From contig NCEB01000008.1 in assembly GCA_002280475.1 (NCBI GenBank), positions 1 through 64,000 on the forward strand: DNA of 64,000 bases, given 5' to 3'. Origin of the DNA: Brevundimonas subvibrioides (GTDB lineage Bacteria > Pseudomonadota > Alphaproteobacteria > Caulobacterales > Caulobacteraceae). The notes beneath the pieces were generated by a model. The model was given only the letters and a program-made list of their open reading frames with translations. It did not search any database and had not been told where the DNA came from. Positions 23,292-33,219 of this stretch are shown in pieces; position 1 is the stretch's first letter, and each line of letters begins with the position of its first letter. The translations under genes were made by a program, and so were the position numbers.

Positions 23292-23660
23292 GTGAGCCGA
23301 GACGGCTTTCTACCGGATCCCGTCGAGGTCCACATCGGCGCGATGCTGGCGCGGTTGCGCGTCGCGCGCGGCCTGACCGGGAGAGGGCTGGCCGACCGGC
23401 TCGGCCTCACCAACCAGATCGTCAGCAACTATGAGAACGCCCGGGCCAGGATCACCGTCGCCCGGCTCTGGGACGCGGCCCAGTTCTTTCAGGTGCCCAT
23501 CGAGACCTTTTTTCCGGCGCGGACGGGCGCAGGACTTCGCGAGCTTCCGGATCTCCCGCCCGATCCTCGATTCGCCGGGGTCTCGCGTCTGTCAGTCGAG
23601 GACCAACGCCGTGTCCTCGGTCTGATGCGTCGCCTCCTCGACCTACCCGACGACGATTGA
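23292..23660 (+). CDS. XRE-family transcriptional regulator
   Basis: Protein of 122 residues with an XRE domain: IGAMLARLRVARGLTGRGLADRLGLTNQIVSNYENARARITVARLWDAAQFFQVPIETFF, then a short tail with DQRRVLGLMRRLLDL. I chose the GTG at 23292; the ATG at 23343 is an alternative and neither has a clear Shine-Dalgarno. It is convergent with the TetR gene. The role in element control is inferred from location. Confidence 0.75.
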   Translation: MSRDGFLPDPVEVHIGAMLARLRVARGLTGRGLADRLGLTNQIVSNYENARARITVARLWDAAQFFQVPIETFFPARTGAGLRELPDLPPDPRFAGVSRLSVEDQRRVLGLMRRLLDLPDDD

Positions 23661-23687
23661 GTGTCCGGTCGCAAGCCGCTCGGCCTG

Positions 23688-24341
23688 TCAGACGCGCGCC
23701 GGATCGTCGTGCACGCCGCGGGCATAGATGACCAGGAGCCAGGCCGCGGCCTTGAGCGACGCCGCCGACAGGTCCCTTGCCGTCGCTCCCCCGCCGGCCC
23801 TTCGGGCCAGGGTGTCCGTCATCGCGACAAGCACGGGGGTGGCGTCGGCGACCCTGGCCGGGTGCCATCCGAGATGGTCGGCCACCTCCATGACATCCAG
23901 GATGAAGGTCATGCGCTGCGAGCTGGAGAGGGGCGCTCCCTCCGAGGCGGGTGTCGGCGGACTCACCGGCTCCGGGATCCCGTCCTGACCTTCGTCCAGG
24001 CGAGCGAGGGAGGTCCGAGCCCGGCGGATGGCGTTGCCCCACTCCGTCGTGCCGTGCCGGCCCTCGGCGTCGAAGGCCAACAGGGTCCGCAGGCTGCTTT
24101 CGATGTCCGCGGCCTGGCGGGTGAGCACCGAATCCGTGGGGGGCGGTGTCTTCATCACCCCTTCCCAGAGCTCGGCCTTGGTCCGGAAGTGATTGGCGAC
24201 GGCCCCGGTCGACAGCCCGGCCTCGGCCGCGACGCGTCGGGCGGTGACCTCCTCGTAGCGGTTCTCGGTGAACAGCCGGCGGGCGGTCTCCGTGATCTTG
24301 CGAAGGGTCCGGGCCTTCTGTTCGCTGCGTCGGGTCGCCAT
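23688..24341 (-). CDS. TetR/AcrR-family regulator
   Basis: Protein of 217 residues with a TetR N-terminal domain (RTLRKITETARRLFTENRYEEVTARRVAAEAGLSTGAVANHFRTKAELWEGVM) and a helical ligand-binding half of no specific subfamily. The ATG at 24341 has GGAGG 6 nt upstream. It is divergent from the RadC gene, with a 216-nt gap that probably holds both promoters. Ligand and targets unknown. Confidence 0.88.
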   Translation of the reverse strand: MATRRSEQKARTLRKITETARRLFTENRYEEVTARRVAAEAGLSTGAVANHFRTKAELWEGVMKTPPPTDSVLTRQAADIESSLRTLLAFDAEGRHGTTEWGNAIRRARTSLARLDEGQDGIPEPVSPPTPASEGAPLSSSQRMTFILDVMEVADHLGWHPARVADATPVLVAMTDTLARRAGGGATARDLSAASLKAAAWLLVIYARGVHDDPARV

Positions 24342-24557
24342 TCCATCCTCCGGGAGACGTCCCCCGATACGGGCTGGCGCCCGGCTTGGCGAGACCCGCA
24401 AAGAAGGGATCTCGCCCGGGGGCGGGCGCGGCGACCGCGCGGTCCCGGGGATGGCCCGGGTCTGTCGCGCAACGCGTCGGAGTCAGCCTGAAGGGGCGAA
24501 GGAAGGGCGGGGGAAGGCGATCCGGTCGAACGGCGGCCGGCCGCCGGAAGTGCCCCC

Positions 24558-25220
24558 ATGACCTCTGTCGTTCCCTTCAAACCCCTTCAACAGCCCCGGA
24601 CCGGGGATCGCTCGCTGGAGCTCGATCTTCTCTCGCACTGTCTGGCGAGCTTCGGCCTGGCGCGGGCTCAGGCCCTGTCCCTGTCCGCCGGACTTCTCGA
24701 TCGATACGGTTCCCTGGGTGCCGTGATCACCGCCTCCGAAGCGGCCCTGCGATCGACCCCGGGGATGTCCCCGGGCGTCGCGCGTGGGCTGGTCGGACTG
24801 TATCGTCTCACGACGGCGCTCTCGGCGTTCGAGCTTCGGGACCGCGAGGTGATCTCGAGCGCCGCGGCCCTGGAGGCCTATGTCCGGACCCGGTTGCGCT
24901 TCGAGACCCGAGAGCAGGTGCGGATCCTCTATCTCGACCATCGAAATCACCTGATCCGCGACGAAGGCACCGGTCAGGGGACGGTGAACCACGCCCCCGT
25001 CTATGCCCGGGAGGTGATCCGGCGCGCGCTCGAGCTGTCCGCTTCGGCCCTGATCCTGGCGCACAACCATCCCTCGGGCGATCCCACCCCTTCCCGGGCC
25101 GACATCGCCGTCACCCGCCATATCGCGCAGGCCGCCGGACTGTTCGGGCTCCAGGTTCATGATCACCTGATCGTCGGCCGCGACCGCACGGCCAGCCTGC
25201 GCGCCCTGGGCCTGATGTGA
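24558..25220 (+). CDS. radC: RadC-family JAB1/MPN domain protein
   Basis: Protein of 220 residues with an N-terminal helix-hairpin-helix-like part and a C-terminal JAMM metal site (LILAHNHPSGDPTPSRAD) preceded by LYLDHRNHLIRDE. Mobile-element RadC homologues are common beside SSB and ParB-like genes; their biochemical role is not settled. It begins the run of plus-strand ICE core genes and is followed after 7 nt by the Toprim gene. Confidence 0.9.
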   Translation: MTSVVPFKPLQQPRTGDRSLELDLLSHCLASFGLARAQALSLSAGLLDRYGSLGAVITASEAALRSTPGMSPGVARGLVGLYRLTTALSAFELRDREVISSAAALEAYVRTRLRFETREQVRILYLDHRNHLIRDEGTGQGTVNHAPVYAREVIRRALELSASALILAHNHPSGDPTPSRADIAVTRHIAQAAGLFGLQVHDHLIVGRDRTASLRALGLM

Positions 25221-25227
25221 GCCCGCC

Positions 25228-26127
25228 ATGACGCTGTATCGCATCGTCGCCGCCCTGGGCGGGAACCTCTATCAGGGCGGCCGGCGCGCCAACGTCCCGG
25301 CCCCCGGACACAGCCGCCGGGATCGCTCCATCTCTCTCCTGCTCGTGGGGGACCGGGTGGTCATCCACGGCTTCGGCGGCACCGACTGGCGGGCCGCCCG
25401 CGACGCGCTCAGACGGCGCGGACTGATCGATGCGAACGGTCGCCTGGGCGCCCAGGGAGACCCGGCCCCGGCCTGGTCCCGGCCGGACGACCGGGTCCGG
25501 CGAGAGACCGCTCTCAGGCTTTGGGAACAGAGCGGACCGGTCGGGACGGCGTCGGCGGCCGCGCTTCATCTGCGGCGACGGGCGATTCTCGCCGACGAGG
25601 CCGTGAGCGCCCTTCGCTTCCACCCCCGCGCGCCGCTCCGGGTCTATGGCGAGGGCGGACGAGGGAGCCCGGCGCTGGTGGCCCGGATCGACGATCCGTC
25701 CGGCGGTCTGACGGCCGTGGAGCTGACCTATCTGGACCCGGCCGGTCGCGCCCTCCCCGGACTGGTCATAGGGCGCAAGACGGTGGGACGTGTTCCACCC
25801 GGCTCCGCGGTTCGTCTCGCGCAAGCGCGCGACGCCCTGTTGGTGGGCGAGGGGGTCCTGACCACCCTGTCGGCGATGGACCGGTTCGGTCTTCCCGGCT
25901 GGGCCCTGCTGGGCGTCAGCAATCTGGTGGGCTGGAGCCCGCCTCCGGGGGTCGAACGGGTCATGATCGCCGCCGATCGCGGCACGGCGGGAGAGCGGGC
26001 GGCGGCGCGACTGCGCGACCGGTTGCTGGCCATCGGCCGTCGCGTCGAGGTGCGTGGGCCGCCGGAGCCGCACGGGGACTGGAACGAGGTCGCCATGGCC
26101 GGGATGAAGGGGAGGGAAGGGCGCTGA
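25228..26127 (+). CDS. Toprim-domain primase-like protein
   Basis: Protein of 299 residues resembling the zinc-finger-less, primase-like Toprim proteins of alphaproteobacterial ICEs and plasmids. The Toprim pieces are LLVGEGVLTTLSA (the acidic motif) and MIAADRGTAGERAA (the DxD position). In the second motif the usual second Asp is Gly here (ADRG rather than ADxD), which could weaken metal binding. The N-terminus (VPAPGHSRRDRSISLLL) matches the family start. Located between radC and the ParB-like gene on one strand. Confidence 0.8.
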   Translation: MTLYRIVAALGGNLYQGGRRANVPAPGHSRRDRSISLLLVGDRVVIHGFGGTDWRAARDALRRRGLIDANGRLGAQGDPAPAWSRPDDRVRRETALRLWEQSGPVGTASAAALHLRRRAILADEAVSALRFHPRAPLRVYGEGGRGSPALVARIDDPSGGLTAVELTYLDPAGRALPGLVIGRKTVGRVPPGSAVRLAQARDALLVGEGVLTTLSAMDRFGLPGWALLGVSNLVGWSPPPGVERVMIAADRGTAGERAAARLRDRLLAIGRRVEVRGPPEPHGDWNEVAMAGMKGREGR

Positions 26128-26180
26128 GGGGCGCCGGAGCGGCGGGGATCGGCCCCGACGCGCGGCGGGAGACTGTTCCA

Positions 26181-28247
26181 ATGATCGACCTCGCTTCAGC
26201 AACCTGGCCCGCAGGCCCCCGCATCGACCGCGACGAGCGCACCGTGCGCCTCGGCGACCTCGCCGTCGCGCCCGAGAACCTGCGCTACGGCGAGGCCCCC
26301 GACGATGACCTGCCCACCCTCGCTGCGACCATCCGCGCCGCGGGCGTGCTCCAGCGGTTGACGGTCCGCCCCGGTCGCGGCCGCAAGGAAAAAGCGTGGA
26401 TGGCGCTGGACGGCCGTCGCCGGCTGCTGGCCCTGGGGCATTTGCTCGACGCCGGCGACATCGACGCGGACCATCCCGTGGATGTCGTGGTCGAGACCGA
26501 CCCCGGCCGCCAGGCCGCCGCGGTCCTGCTGACCAACACCGCCGTGCCGGTCCATATCGCCGACGTTATCGCGGCGATCGGACGGATGATGAAGTCGAGG
26601 CTGACCGTGCCGGCGATCGCGCGGGCGCTCGGCTATGAGCCGCTCGAGATCAAGCGGCTCGCGGCCCTGGCCGCCCTGCCGTCGGTCGCCCTGGTCGCGC
26701 TCAAGTCCGGTAGGATCAACCTGAAACAGGCACGGCTCCTGGCCCGGCTCGCGGAGCCCGCCGAGCAGGCGGAGATCGCCCAGGCGGCGCTCGACGGCCA
26801 CGGGTTCCGCGACTGGCAGATCCTCGAGCGGCTCGACGAGGGGCGGGTGACCGGCCGCGACCGGCGCTGCGCCCTGGTCGATCCCGCCGCCTATGGCGCG
26901 GCCGGTGGACGCACGGAGGTCGATCTTTTCGGCGAGCTGGCTCCGGTCCTGCTGGACCCCGGCGTGCTTACCGACCTCTGGACCCGACGCGTCCACCGCA
27001 TCGCCGCGGCGTTCGAAACCCGGGGCCTGGAGGTCCATGTCACGGCGGATCCCGAACCGGACCTGCCCGACGATCTCGAAGCGGTCGGCTATGTCTACGG
27101 CAACGATCTGACGGCGGAGGAGATGGCGCGCTACCGCGCCCAGCGCGACCGGCTCAACGAACGCGCCGAGGCCGTGGAGGTCGCGCTGGCCGACCCCGAC
27201 CGACCGGACGCCGCCGATCGAGCGATCATCGACATGGTTCATGCCAGACTGGAGGCGGACCAGACCGGCTGCGGCGGTCGCGCAGTGACCACCCTGCTCA
27301 TGTGGCCCTCAGCGCGCACGGGGATCGAGGTCCGGTGCTACGCACCCAGAGCGTCGGACATCGAGCCCGCCGGGGATGGCGATGAGACCCGTGACGCCGG
27401 GGCCGCGTCGACCGCGGCGGCCTATGCGCCGCCCGAGGTCGAGACCCCGGAACCGCAGACCGAGGGGGTCAACCACGCCCTCCACGCCGTCCGCACCGAC
27501 GTCGCCACCCGCGGACTGATCCGGGCGCTGGCCGACGATCCGGGCGCGGCCCTGACCGCCCTGATCGCCCGGCTGTTCAATGTCCTCGTTCGTCGGGCCC
27601 AGGTCGCCCGCTCCGAGGCGGCCGTCACGGTCCTGGCGACGGCGTTCAATCCGGCGGACGGGCGCGTGATCGAGGCGCTCGACGGGGACGTCCGGCGGAG
27701 GCTGGATCAACGCCGCCTCCAGTGGGAGGCGTCCGGCGAGACCGTCATGGGCTGGATCCACCGCCTGGCTCACGGCGAGAAGATGGCCCTGCTGGCCGAG
27801 CTGACCGCCATCAGCCTGGACGTGCGCGAGGCGCGCACGTCCCTCATCCGCCGGTCCGCCCGCGCCGAGGCCGCTGAACTCGCCGCTCTGTGCGGCGCGG
27901 ACATCACCCTGCACTGGACGCCCGATGCGCCGTTCCTTCAGGCCCACGCCAAGCCCCTGCTGATCGGGATGCTGGAGGCGATGGGCGTCTGTGACGACCG
28001 GGCCGCGACGCTGAAGAAGACCGAACTGGTCGACTGGGTGGCGGCGGAGGCCGCGGCCCGCACCTGGGCTCCGGCCGGCCTCTCATGGACCGTCCGCGAC
28101 AGCGAAGCGGCCGGAACGGCGCCGGAGGGCGAGCGGGCCGGGGAGGCGGTTCGGGGTCAAGGTCCAGAGTCCGGGCTCGACGAGGGGACGGGCGCCTTCG
28201 TGGTCACCCCGGCGGGAGAAGCCGCCCTGGCGGCCGCGTTCGCCTGA
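26181..28247 (+). CDS. ParB/Spo0J-type nuclease domain protein of ICE
   Basis: Large ParB-like protein of 688 residues. The N-terminal ParB/sulfiredoxin-like domain shows VRLGDLAVAPENLRYGEAPDDDLPTLAATIRAAGVLQRLTV and the ParB box II equivalent ALDGRRRLLAL, followed by a KorB/HTH-like stretch (TVPAIARALGYEPLEIKRLAALAALP). The long C-terminus (to VTPAGEAALAAAFA) is characteristic of ICE and plasmid homologues. Role: DNA binding, partition or transcription control of the element; unproven. A strong terminator follows at 28266. Confidence 0.88.
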   Translation: MIDLASATWPAGPRIDRDERTVRLGDLAVAPENLRYGEAPDDDLPTLAATIRAAGVLQRLTVRPGRGRKEKAWMALDGRRRLLALGHLLDAGDIDADHPVDVVVETDPGRQAAAVLLTNTAVPVHIADVIAAIGRMMKSRLTVPAIARALGYEPLEIKRLAALAALPSVALVALKSGRINLKQARLLARLAEPAEQAEIAQAALDGHGFRDWQILERLDEGRVTGRDRRCALVDPAAYGAAGGRTEVDLFGELAPVLLDPGVLTDLWTRRVHRIAAAFETRGLEVHVTADPEPDLPDDLEAVGYVYGNDLTAEEMARYRAQRDRLNERAEAVEVALADPDRPDAADRAIIDMVHARLEADQTGCGGRAVTTLLMWPSARTGIEVRCYAPRASDIEPAGDGDETRDAGAASTAAAYAPPEVETPEPQTEGVNHALHAVRTDVATRGLIRALADDPGAALTALIARLFNVLVRRAQVARSEAAVTVLATAFNPADGRVIEALDGDVRRRLDQRRLQWEASGETVMGWIHRLAHGEKMALLAELTAISLDVREARTSLIRRSARAEAAELAALCGADITLHWTPDAPFLQAHAKPLLIGMLEAMGVCDDRAATLKKTELVDWVAAEAAARTWAPAGLSWTVRDSEAAGTAPEGERAGEAVRGQGPESGLDEGTGAFVVTPAGEAALAAAFA

Positions 28248-28265
28248 GCCTCCCCCCGGGCCGAG

Positions 28266-28295
28266 ACGCCGCCCCGGCGCGAGCCGGGGCGGCGT
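28266..28295 (+). terminator. Rho-independent terminator after ParB-like gene
   Basis: Perfect 13-bp GC-rich stem (ACGCCGCCCCGGC / GCCGGGGCGGCGT) with a 4-nt loop, 18 nt after the stop codon and followed by TGTTCTG. Confidence 0.85.
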
Positions 28296-28397
28296 TGTTC
28301 TGCGTCAGGAGCGCGAAAAGGAGCGGGAAGGGCCGGGGAGGGCGAGCCCGGAGGACCGAGAGGGAGGCCCCTCCGCTGCGGGCGACGGAGATGTCCC

Positions 28398-31300
28398 GTG
28401 ACCCCGACCCCGCCTGTCCCGGCCCGACGGTCTCAAGCCCCGTCCGGCCCGACGCTGTTCCCTGATCCGCCGCAAGGCGACCCCGCCGCCAATGTGCTCG
28501 CCGCGGCCCGTGTCCTGGCGGTCCCTCTGGCGCGATCCAGGCCTCTGGACCGTCGGCGGGTCGCCGATGTGATGACCACCGCCTTCGGCGGAACCGACGC
28601 GGACGGCGCCTGGTGCTGGCGCGACGCCTATGACGCGATCGAGGCGGCGACCGTGCTCCAGGTCCGTCGGCTGGCGCCGCAGATCGCCAGGCTGGAGGAG
28701 GCTCCGGCCGAGATCGCGGCCCTTCTGGCCTCGGTGTCCGCGCTCGGGCTGAGCCACACCCGCAGGAGCGAACAGCAGGTCGCCCTGGACCAGTTCTCGA
28801 CCCCGCCGGAGCTCGCCGCCCTGGTCGCCCTGGCCGCCCAGGTGCGCCCCGGCGATCGGGTCCTGGAGCCATCGGCAGGAACAGGGCTCCTGGCCGTCGT
28901 GGCCGAGGCCTGCGGCGCCGCCCTGACGCTGAACGAGCTCGCTCCCGGCCGGGCCGCGCTTCTCGACGGCCTGTTTGCCGACGCCTCCCGGAGCCGCCTC
29001 GACGGGCGTCACCTCGGCGACCTTCTCGAACCGGCTGGAACCTTCGACGTCGTGGTCTGCAATCCGCCGTTCACCGACCTGGAGGCTCACCTCAAGGCAG
29101 GGCTCAAGACCCTGGCCGAGGGCGGGCGGATGGCGGCGATCGTTCCCCTGTCCGCGCTTGCGGGGGACCGTCTGCGACACGCGCTCGGGGCGGACGGCGC
29201 CAGGGTGGGCGCGATCGCCTTTCCTGATCGCGCCTTCGCCCGTCACGGCGTCTCGATCGACACCGGCCTGCTCGTGATGGATCGCGGCGGGCGGGGGTCC
29301 TGGGACGGCATCATTCATCGCTCCGGCGATCTCGCCGCCGCCGCGCAGTGTGTCGCGGCTCTCCCGCCGCGGGCGTCCGCCAGGCCCCGGCCGCGCCGCG
29401 CGCCGGAGGTCTCGGCCTCGCCCGCGCCGCATGGCATCCATCGCCCCGGGCGAGCCGTTCGGCTAACGTTTCTGACCGACGCGGCCCCCGTGCCCTATGA
29501 GACGGTGGCCTGGCGCGGCGAGGGGCGCGATGTCGGTCTGTATCAGGCCCACGTCCTGGGGCGTATCGTCCTGCCCGAACCGCGGCCCCACCCATCCGCC
29601 CTGGTCGAGTCCGGGCCCATGGCCTCGATCCCTCTGCCCGCGCCGACCTACCGGCCGGTCCTGCCGCCCGCGATGCGAGACGGGGGCCGGATCTCCGACG
29701 CCCAGACCGAGACGGTCATCTATGCGGGCCAGGCCCATGCCTCGCTCCTCCCGGGCCGGTTCCGGCCGGGCGAGGCCCCGCATGAGGTCGTCCTGGTTCG
29801 CGATGAGGACGACACGGGCCGGCGGTTTCGGCGCGGCTTTTTCCTTGGCGACGGCACCGGCTGCGGCAAGGGTCGTCAGATCGCGGCCGTCATCGCCGAC
29901 AACATGGCCCAGGGCCGGGTCCGTGCGCTCTGGTTTTCGCGCAATGACGCCCTGCTCGAGGACGCCCGTCGCGACTGGGCGGCGATCGGAGGCGAGGCCC
30001 ACGACATCGTGCCTCTGTCGACCTGGAAGCAGACCGAGGCGATCGCGCTCGATCGCGGGATCCTGTTCACCACCTATGCGACCCTGCGCCAGCCCGCCCG
30101 GGGCGGAAAACCGTCCCGCCTCGACCAGATCGCGACCTGGCTGGGTGGCGACTTCGACGGCCTCATCGCCTTCGACGAGGCCCACGCCATGGCCAATGCG
30201 GGCGGCGGCGGCAAGGGCGGGCGGGGAACCCGCAAGGCGTCGCTCCAGGGGATGGCCGGCCTGGCCCTGCAGACCCGGCTGACGAACGCGCGCGTGCTCT
30301 ATGTCTCCGCCACCGGGGCGACCACAGCGGAGAACCTCGCCTATGCGGCCCGTCTGGGTCTCTGGGGCGGGCCCGACGCGCCCTTCATGACACGGGCCGA
30401 CTTCCTCGACGCCATGGATCGCGGCGGGGTCGCCGCCATGGAACTGGTGGCGCGCGAGCTGAAGGCGCTCGGCCTTTATGTCGCCCGCAGCCTGTCCTTC
30501 GAAGGGGTGGAATACGACCCGCTCGTCCACCCGCTGACGACGGACGACATCGCGATCTGGGATGCCTGGGCGGACGCCTTCCAGTTGATCCACGCCAATC
30601 TCGCCGAAGCCCTGAAGGCCACGGGCCTGACCGACGACGACGGTTGCGCCCGGAGCCCGATGGCGGCCTCGGCGGTCCATTCCGCCTTCGAGGGCGCCAA
30701 GCTACGCTTCTTCGGCCATCTGTTGTCGGGGCTGAAGGCTCCCAGCCTCGTCGCCGCCATCCGCGAGGACCTCGCGTCGGGGCGATCCGCGGTCATTCAG
30801 ATCGTCTCGACCAACGAGGCGGTGATGGAGCGACGCCTCGCGTCCCTGTCGTCGGAGGAATGGTCCAATCTGTGCATCGACCTGACGCCGCGCGAATACG
30901 TCCTCGACTATCTACGCGAAGCCTTTCCCGTGCATCTGATGGAGGCCATCGAGGACCGCGACGGCAAGGTCACCCTGGTCCCGGTCATGGTCGATGGCCG
31001 GCCCGCGGTCAGTCGCGAAGCCATGGAGCGCCGGGAGGCCCTGCTGATCCGGATGGCTTGTCTCCCGGCCGTCCCCGGCGTGCTCGACGCCCTGCTGGAG
31101 GCGTTCGGGACCGACGCCGTCGCCGAGATCACCGGACGCGCGCGGCGCGTCGTGACCCGGGAGGGTCGGCGGGGGGTCGAGCGGCGGGGCGCCGCTTCGG
31201 CCCGGGTGGAGACCGACGCCTTCATGTTGGGCGCCAAACGGGTCCTGGTCTTCTCGGACGCCGGAGGCACCGGCCGCAGCTATCACGCCGATCTGTCGGC

Positions 31301-32693
31301 TCCGAACCGGCAGAGGCGGGTCCACTATCTCGTCGAGCCCGGCTGGCGGGCGGACGCAGCCATACAGGGTCTGGGACGAAGCCACCGGACACACCAGGCC
31401 TGCGCGCCCCTGTTCCGACCGGTCACCACCGATATCCAGGGCGAGAAGCGGTTCACCTCGACCATCGCGCGCCGTCTGGACACCCTGGGCGCGCTGACGC
31501 GCGGAGAGCGCCGGACCGCGGGGGCCGGCCTGTTCCGGGCGGAGGACAATCTGGAGAGCCCCTGGGCGCGGCGCGCCCTGCTGGTCTTCTACGGCGCCCT
31601 CGTCTTCGGCGAACTGGCCTCGATGACGCTGGAGACTTTCGTGACCCGGACGGGCCTGAAGCTTCTGGACGCCGACGGAGGTCTGAAGCCTTCCGACGAC
31701 CTGCCGCCGATCCATACCTTCCTCAACCGGCTGCTGGCGCTGCGGATCGCCGACCAGAACGCGCTGTTCGCCGATTTCGACGGGATCCTGGCCGGGATCC
31801 TCGAGCGAGCGGCCGCGTCGGGGGATCTGGACCGCGGTCTCGAGGACATCGAGGCGGAAGAGCTGGAGGTTCTGGTCCAAGAGACCATCCGGACCGATCC
31901 GACGACGGGAGCCGAGACCGAGCTGGTGACCTTTTCGCTGAAAGTGCGGCGGGACCTTCTGACGTCCGCCGAGGCCATGGCCGCGATCGAGACCGAAGGT
32001 CTCCTCGCCATGCGCAACGAGAAGTCTGGCCGGGCGGCGATCGTCGAGCGAGGCCTCACCACCACAACGGTCGCGGACCGGCTGGTGGCCGCCGTGCGCC
32101 TGGTGCGTCCCGGCGCGCGTCAGACGATGGCCGAGAAGGCCTTTGAGGAATCGGCCTGGAAGTCCGCGCCAATTTCAGCGTGGCGGCGCGCGTGGGATGA
32201 GGAGATCGCCTCGAGCGATCCTTGGCGGAGCCGGCGGCTGACCCTGGTCACGGGCCTGCTGCTGCCGATCTGGAGCAGACTGCCGGCGCGGGGCTGCGCC
32301 ATCCGCCGCGTGCGCGGCCCCGACGGGCGGCGCTGGCTCGGTCGTATCCTCGACGAGGTCCAGGTTGGAAACCTGAAGGCCGCGCTGGGTCTCGCCGGCG
32401 TTGGCGCCGCCTGGGCCGACGGCGCGAGGACCGCCACGATCCTGGTGGACCGAGGCGTGCAGCTCTCCCTGGCCGGCGGATTGTGGCTCAGGCGGGCCCG
32501 CGTCATGGACCGCTGGCGCGTCGAGGTCGTGGGGGGTGGCCGCGATCGCGACGCGCTGGTCGCGCTCGGGTGCTTCGTCGAGATCATCGCTTTCACTCCC
32601 CGGGTGTTCGTGCCCGTCGACCGGCCCGAAGTGCTGGAGGCGGTGCTGCGGCGCCATCCCGTCCAGACGATCCTGGACGGCGCGGCGGCCTGA
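28398..32693 (+). CDS. Giant methylase-helicase (strawberry notch-like) protein
   Basis: Protein of 1431 residues. The N-terminal third has an adenine-methyltransferase fold: QFSTPPELAALVA, SAM motif I (EPSAGTGLLAVVAEACG) and catalytic NPPF (VVCNPPFTDL). The rest is a superfamily 2 helicase-like ATPase of strawberry-notch type: Walker A GDGTGCGKGRQI, DEAH box (IAFDEAHAMANAGG), SATG motif III, and C-terminal motifs near IQGLGRSHRTHQ. Start GTG at 28398 has ACGGAG upstream. The family is a hallmark of alphaproteobacterial ICEs and large plasmids; a role in methylation-linked DNA handling or anti-defence is often suggested but not established. Confidence 0.92.
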   Translation: MTPTPPVPARRSQAPSGPTLFPDPPQGDPAANVLAAARVLAVPLARSRPLDRRRVADVMTTAFGGTDADGAWCWRDAYDAIEAATVLQVRRLAPQIARLEEAPAEIAALLASVSALGLSHTRRSEQQVALDQFSTPPELAALVALAAQVRPGDRVLEPSAGTGLLAVVAEACGAALTLNELAPGRAALLDGLFADASRSRLDGRHLGDLLEPAGTFDVVVCNPPFTDLEAHLKAGLKTLAEGGRMAAIVPLSALAGDRLRHALGADGARVGAIAFPDRAFARHGVSIDTGLLVMDRGGRGSWDGIIHRSGDLAAAAQCVAALPPRASARPRPRRAPEVSASPAPHGIHRPGRAVRLTFLTDAAPVPYETVAWRGEGRDVGLYQAHVLGRIVLPEPRPHPSALVESGPMASIPLPAPTYRPVLPPAMRDGGRISDAQTETVIYAGQAHASLLPGRFRPGEAPHEVVLVRDEDDTGRRFRRGFFLGDGTGCGKGRQIAAVIADNMAQGRVRALWFSRNDALLEDARRDWAAIGGEAHDIVPLSTWKQTEAIALDRGILFTTYATLRQPARGGKPSRLDQIATWLGGDFDGLIAFDEAHAMANAGGGGKGGRGTRKASLQGMAGLALQTRLTNARVLYVSATGATTAENLAYAARLGLWGGPDAPFMTRADFLDAMDRGGVAAMELVARELKALGLYVARSLSFEGVEYDPLVHPLTTDDIAIWDAWADAFQLIHANLAEALKATGLTDDDGCARSPMAASAVHSAFEGAKLRFFGHLLSGLKAPSLVAAIREDLASGRSAVIQIVSTNEAVMERRLASLSSEEWSNLCIDLTPREYVLDYLREAFPVHLMEAIEDRDGKVTLVPVMVDGRPAVSREAMERREALLIRMACLPAVPGVLDALLEAFGTDAVAEITGRARRVVTREGRRGVERRGAASARVETDAFMLGAKRVLVFSDAGGTGRSYHADLSAPNRQRRVHYLVEPGWRADAAIQGLGRSHRTHQACAPLFRPVTTDIQGEKRFTSTIARRLDTLGALTRGERRTAGAGLFRAEDNLESPWARRALLVFYGALVFGELASMTLETFVTRTGLKLLDADGGLKPSDDLPPIHTFLNRLLALRIADQNALFADFDGILAGILERAAASGDLDRGLEDIEAEELEVLVQETIRTDPTTGAETELVTFSLKVRRDLLTSAEAMAAIETEGLLAMRNEKSGRAAIVERGLTTTTVADRLVAAVRLVRPGARQTMAEKAFEESAWKSAPISAWRRAWDEEIASSDPWRSRRLTLVTGLLLPIWSRLPARGCAIRRVRGPDGRRWLGRILDEVQVGNLKAALGLAGVGAAWADGARTATILVDRGVQLSLAGGLWLRRARVMDRWRVEVVGGGRDRDALVALGCFVEIIAFTPRVFVPVDRPEVLEAVLRRHPVQTILDGAAA

Positions 32694-32814
32694 GAGGACC
32701 GGGCGGGGCGAAGGCCGCGCCCGGTCGCGAGAGGGCCCGGAGGAAGGGAGGTCCGGGGTGAAGCGGGATGAAGGAGATCGCCTCCCTCGGCGCTTCGGAT
32801 CAAGGGAGACTGAG

Positions 32815-33183
32815 ATGCAGACCATGGTGTTCACCGGCCGATTGGCGGCCGACCCCCAGATCAGCGATGACTTCGCCAAGGCGGTGTTCCGGCTGATCGA
32901 ACGGCGCGGCGTGGACAAGGACGGCCGTGATCGGCTCGTCGGCGTCAACTGCGTCAGCTGGTCCAGAGGACTCAACGAGAAGGTCATCGCCCGCGGCCTC
33001 GCCCAGGGCTGTGAGGCCGTGGTCGTCGGAGCCTTCATCGACACCGCCTACACGGCGAAGGACGGCATGGCGCGGACGGCCAAGGAGCTGGTCGTCAACC
33101 GATTGACCGTCCTCGATTGGGCGGAGGCGCGCGACCCCGAGGCCGCGTCCGAGCCGTCCGAACCGCGCCGCGCGGCGGCCTGA
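32815..33183 (+). CDS. SSB-like OB-fold protein without acidic tip
   Basis: Protein of 122 residues beginning MQTMVFTGRLAADPQI, with VFRLIERRGV, VGVNCVSWSRGLNEKVIARGLAQGCEAVVVGAF matching the single-strand DNA-binding protein OB fold. It lacks the usual acidic C-terminal tip (ends PRRAAA), so it should not recruit SSB-interacting proteins the standard way. The ATG at 32815 follows AAGGGAGA. It is paired with a second SSB-like gene 36 nt downstream; the two may form a hetero-complex or serve different stages of element replication. Confidence 0.8.
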   Translation: MQTMVFTGRLAADPQISDDFAKAVFRLIERRGVDKDGRDRLVGVNCVSWSRGLNEKVIARGLAQGCEAVVVGAFIDTAYTAKDGMARTAKELVVNRLTVLDWAEARDPEAASEPSEPRRAAA

Positions 33184-33219
33184 CCCCCACCTTCAATCCT
33201 CAATCCAAGGAGACTGAAC

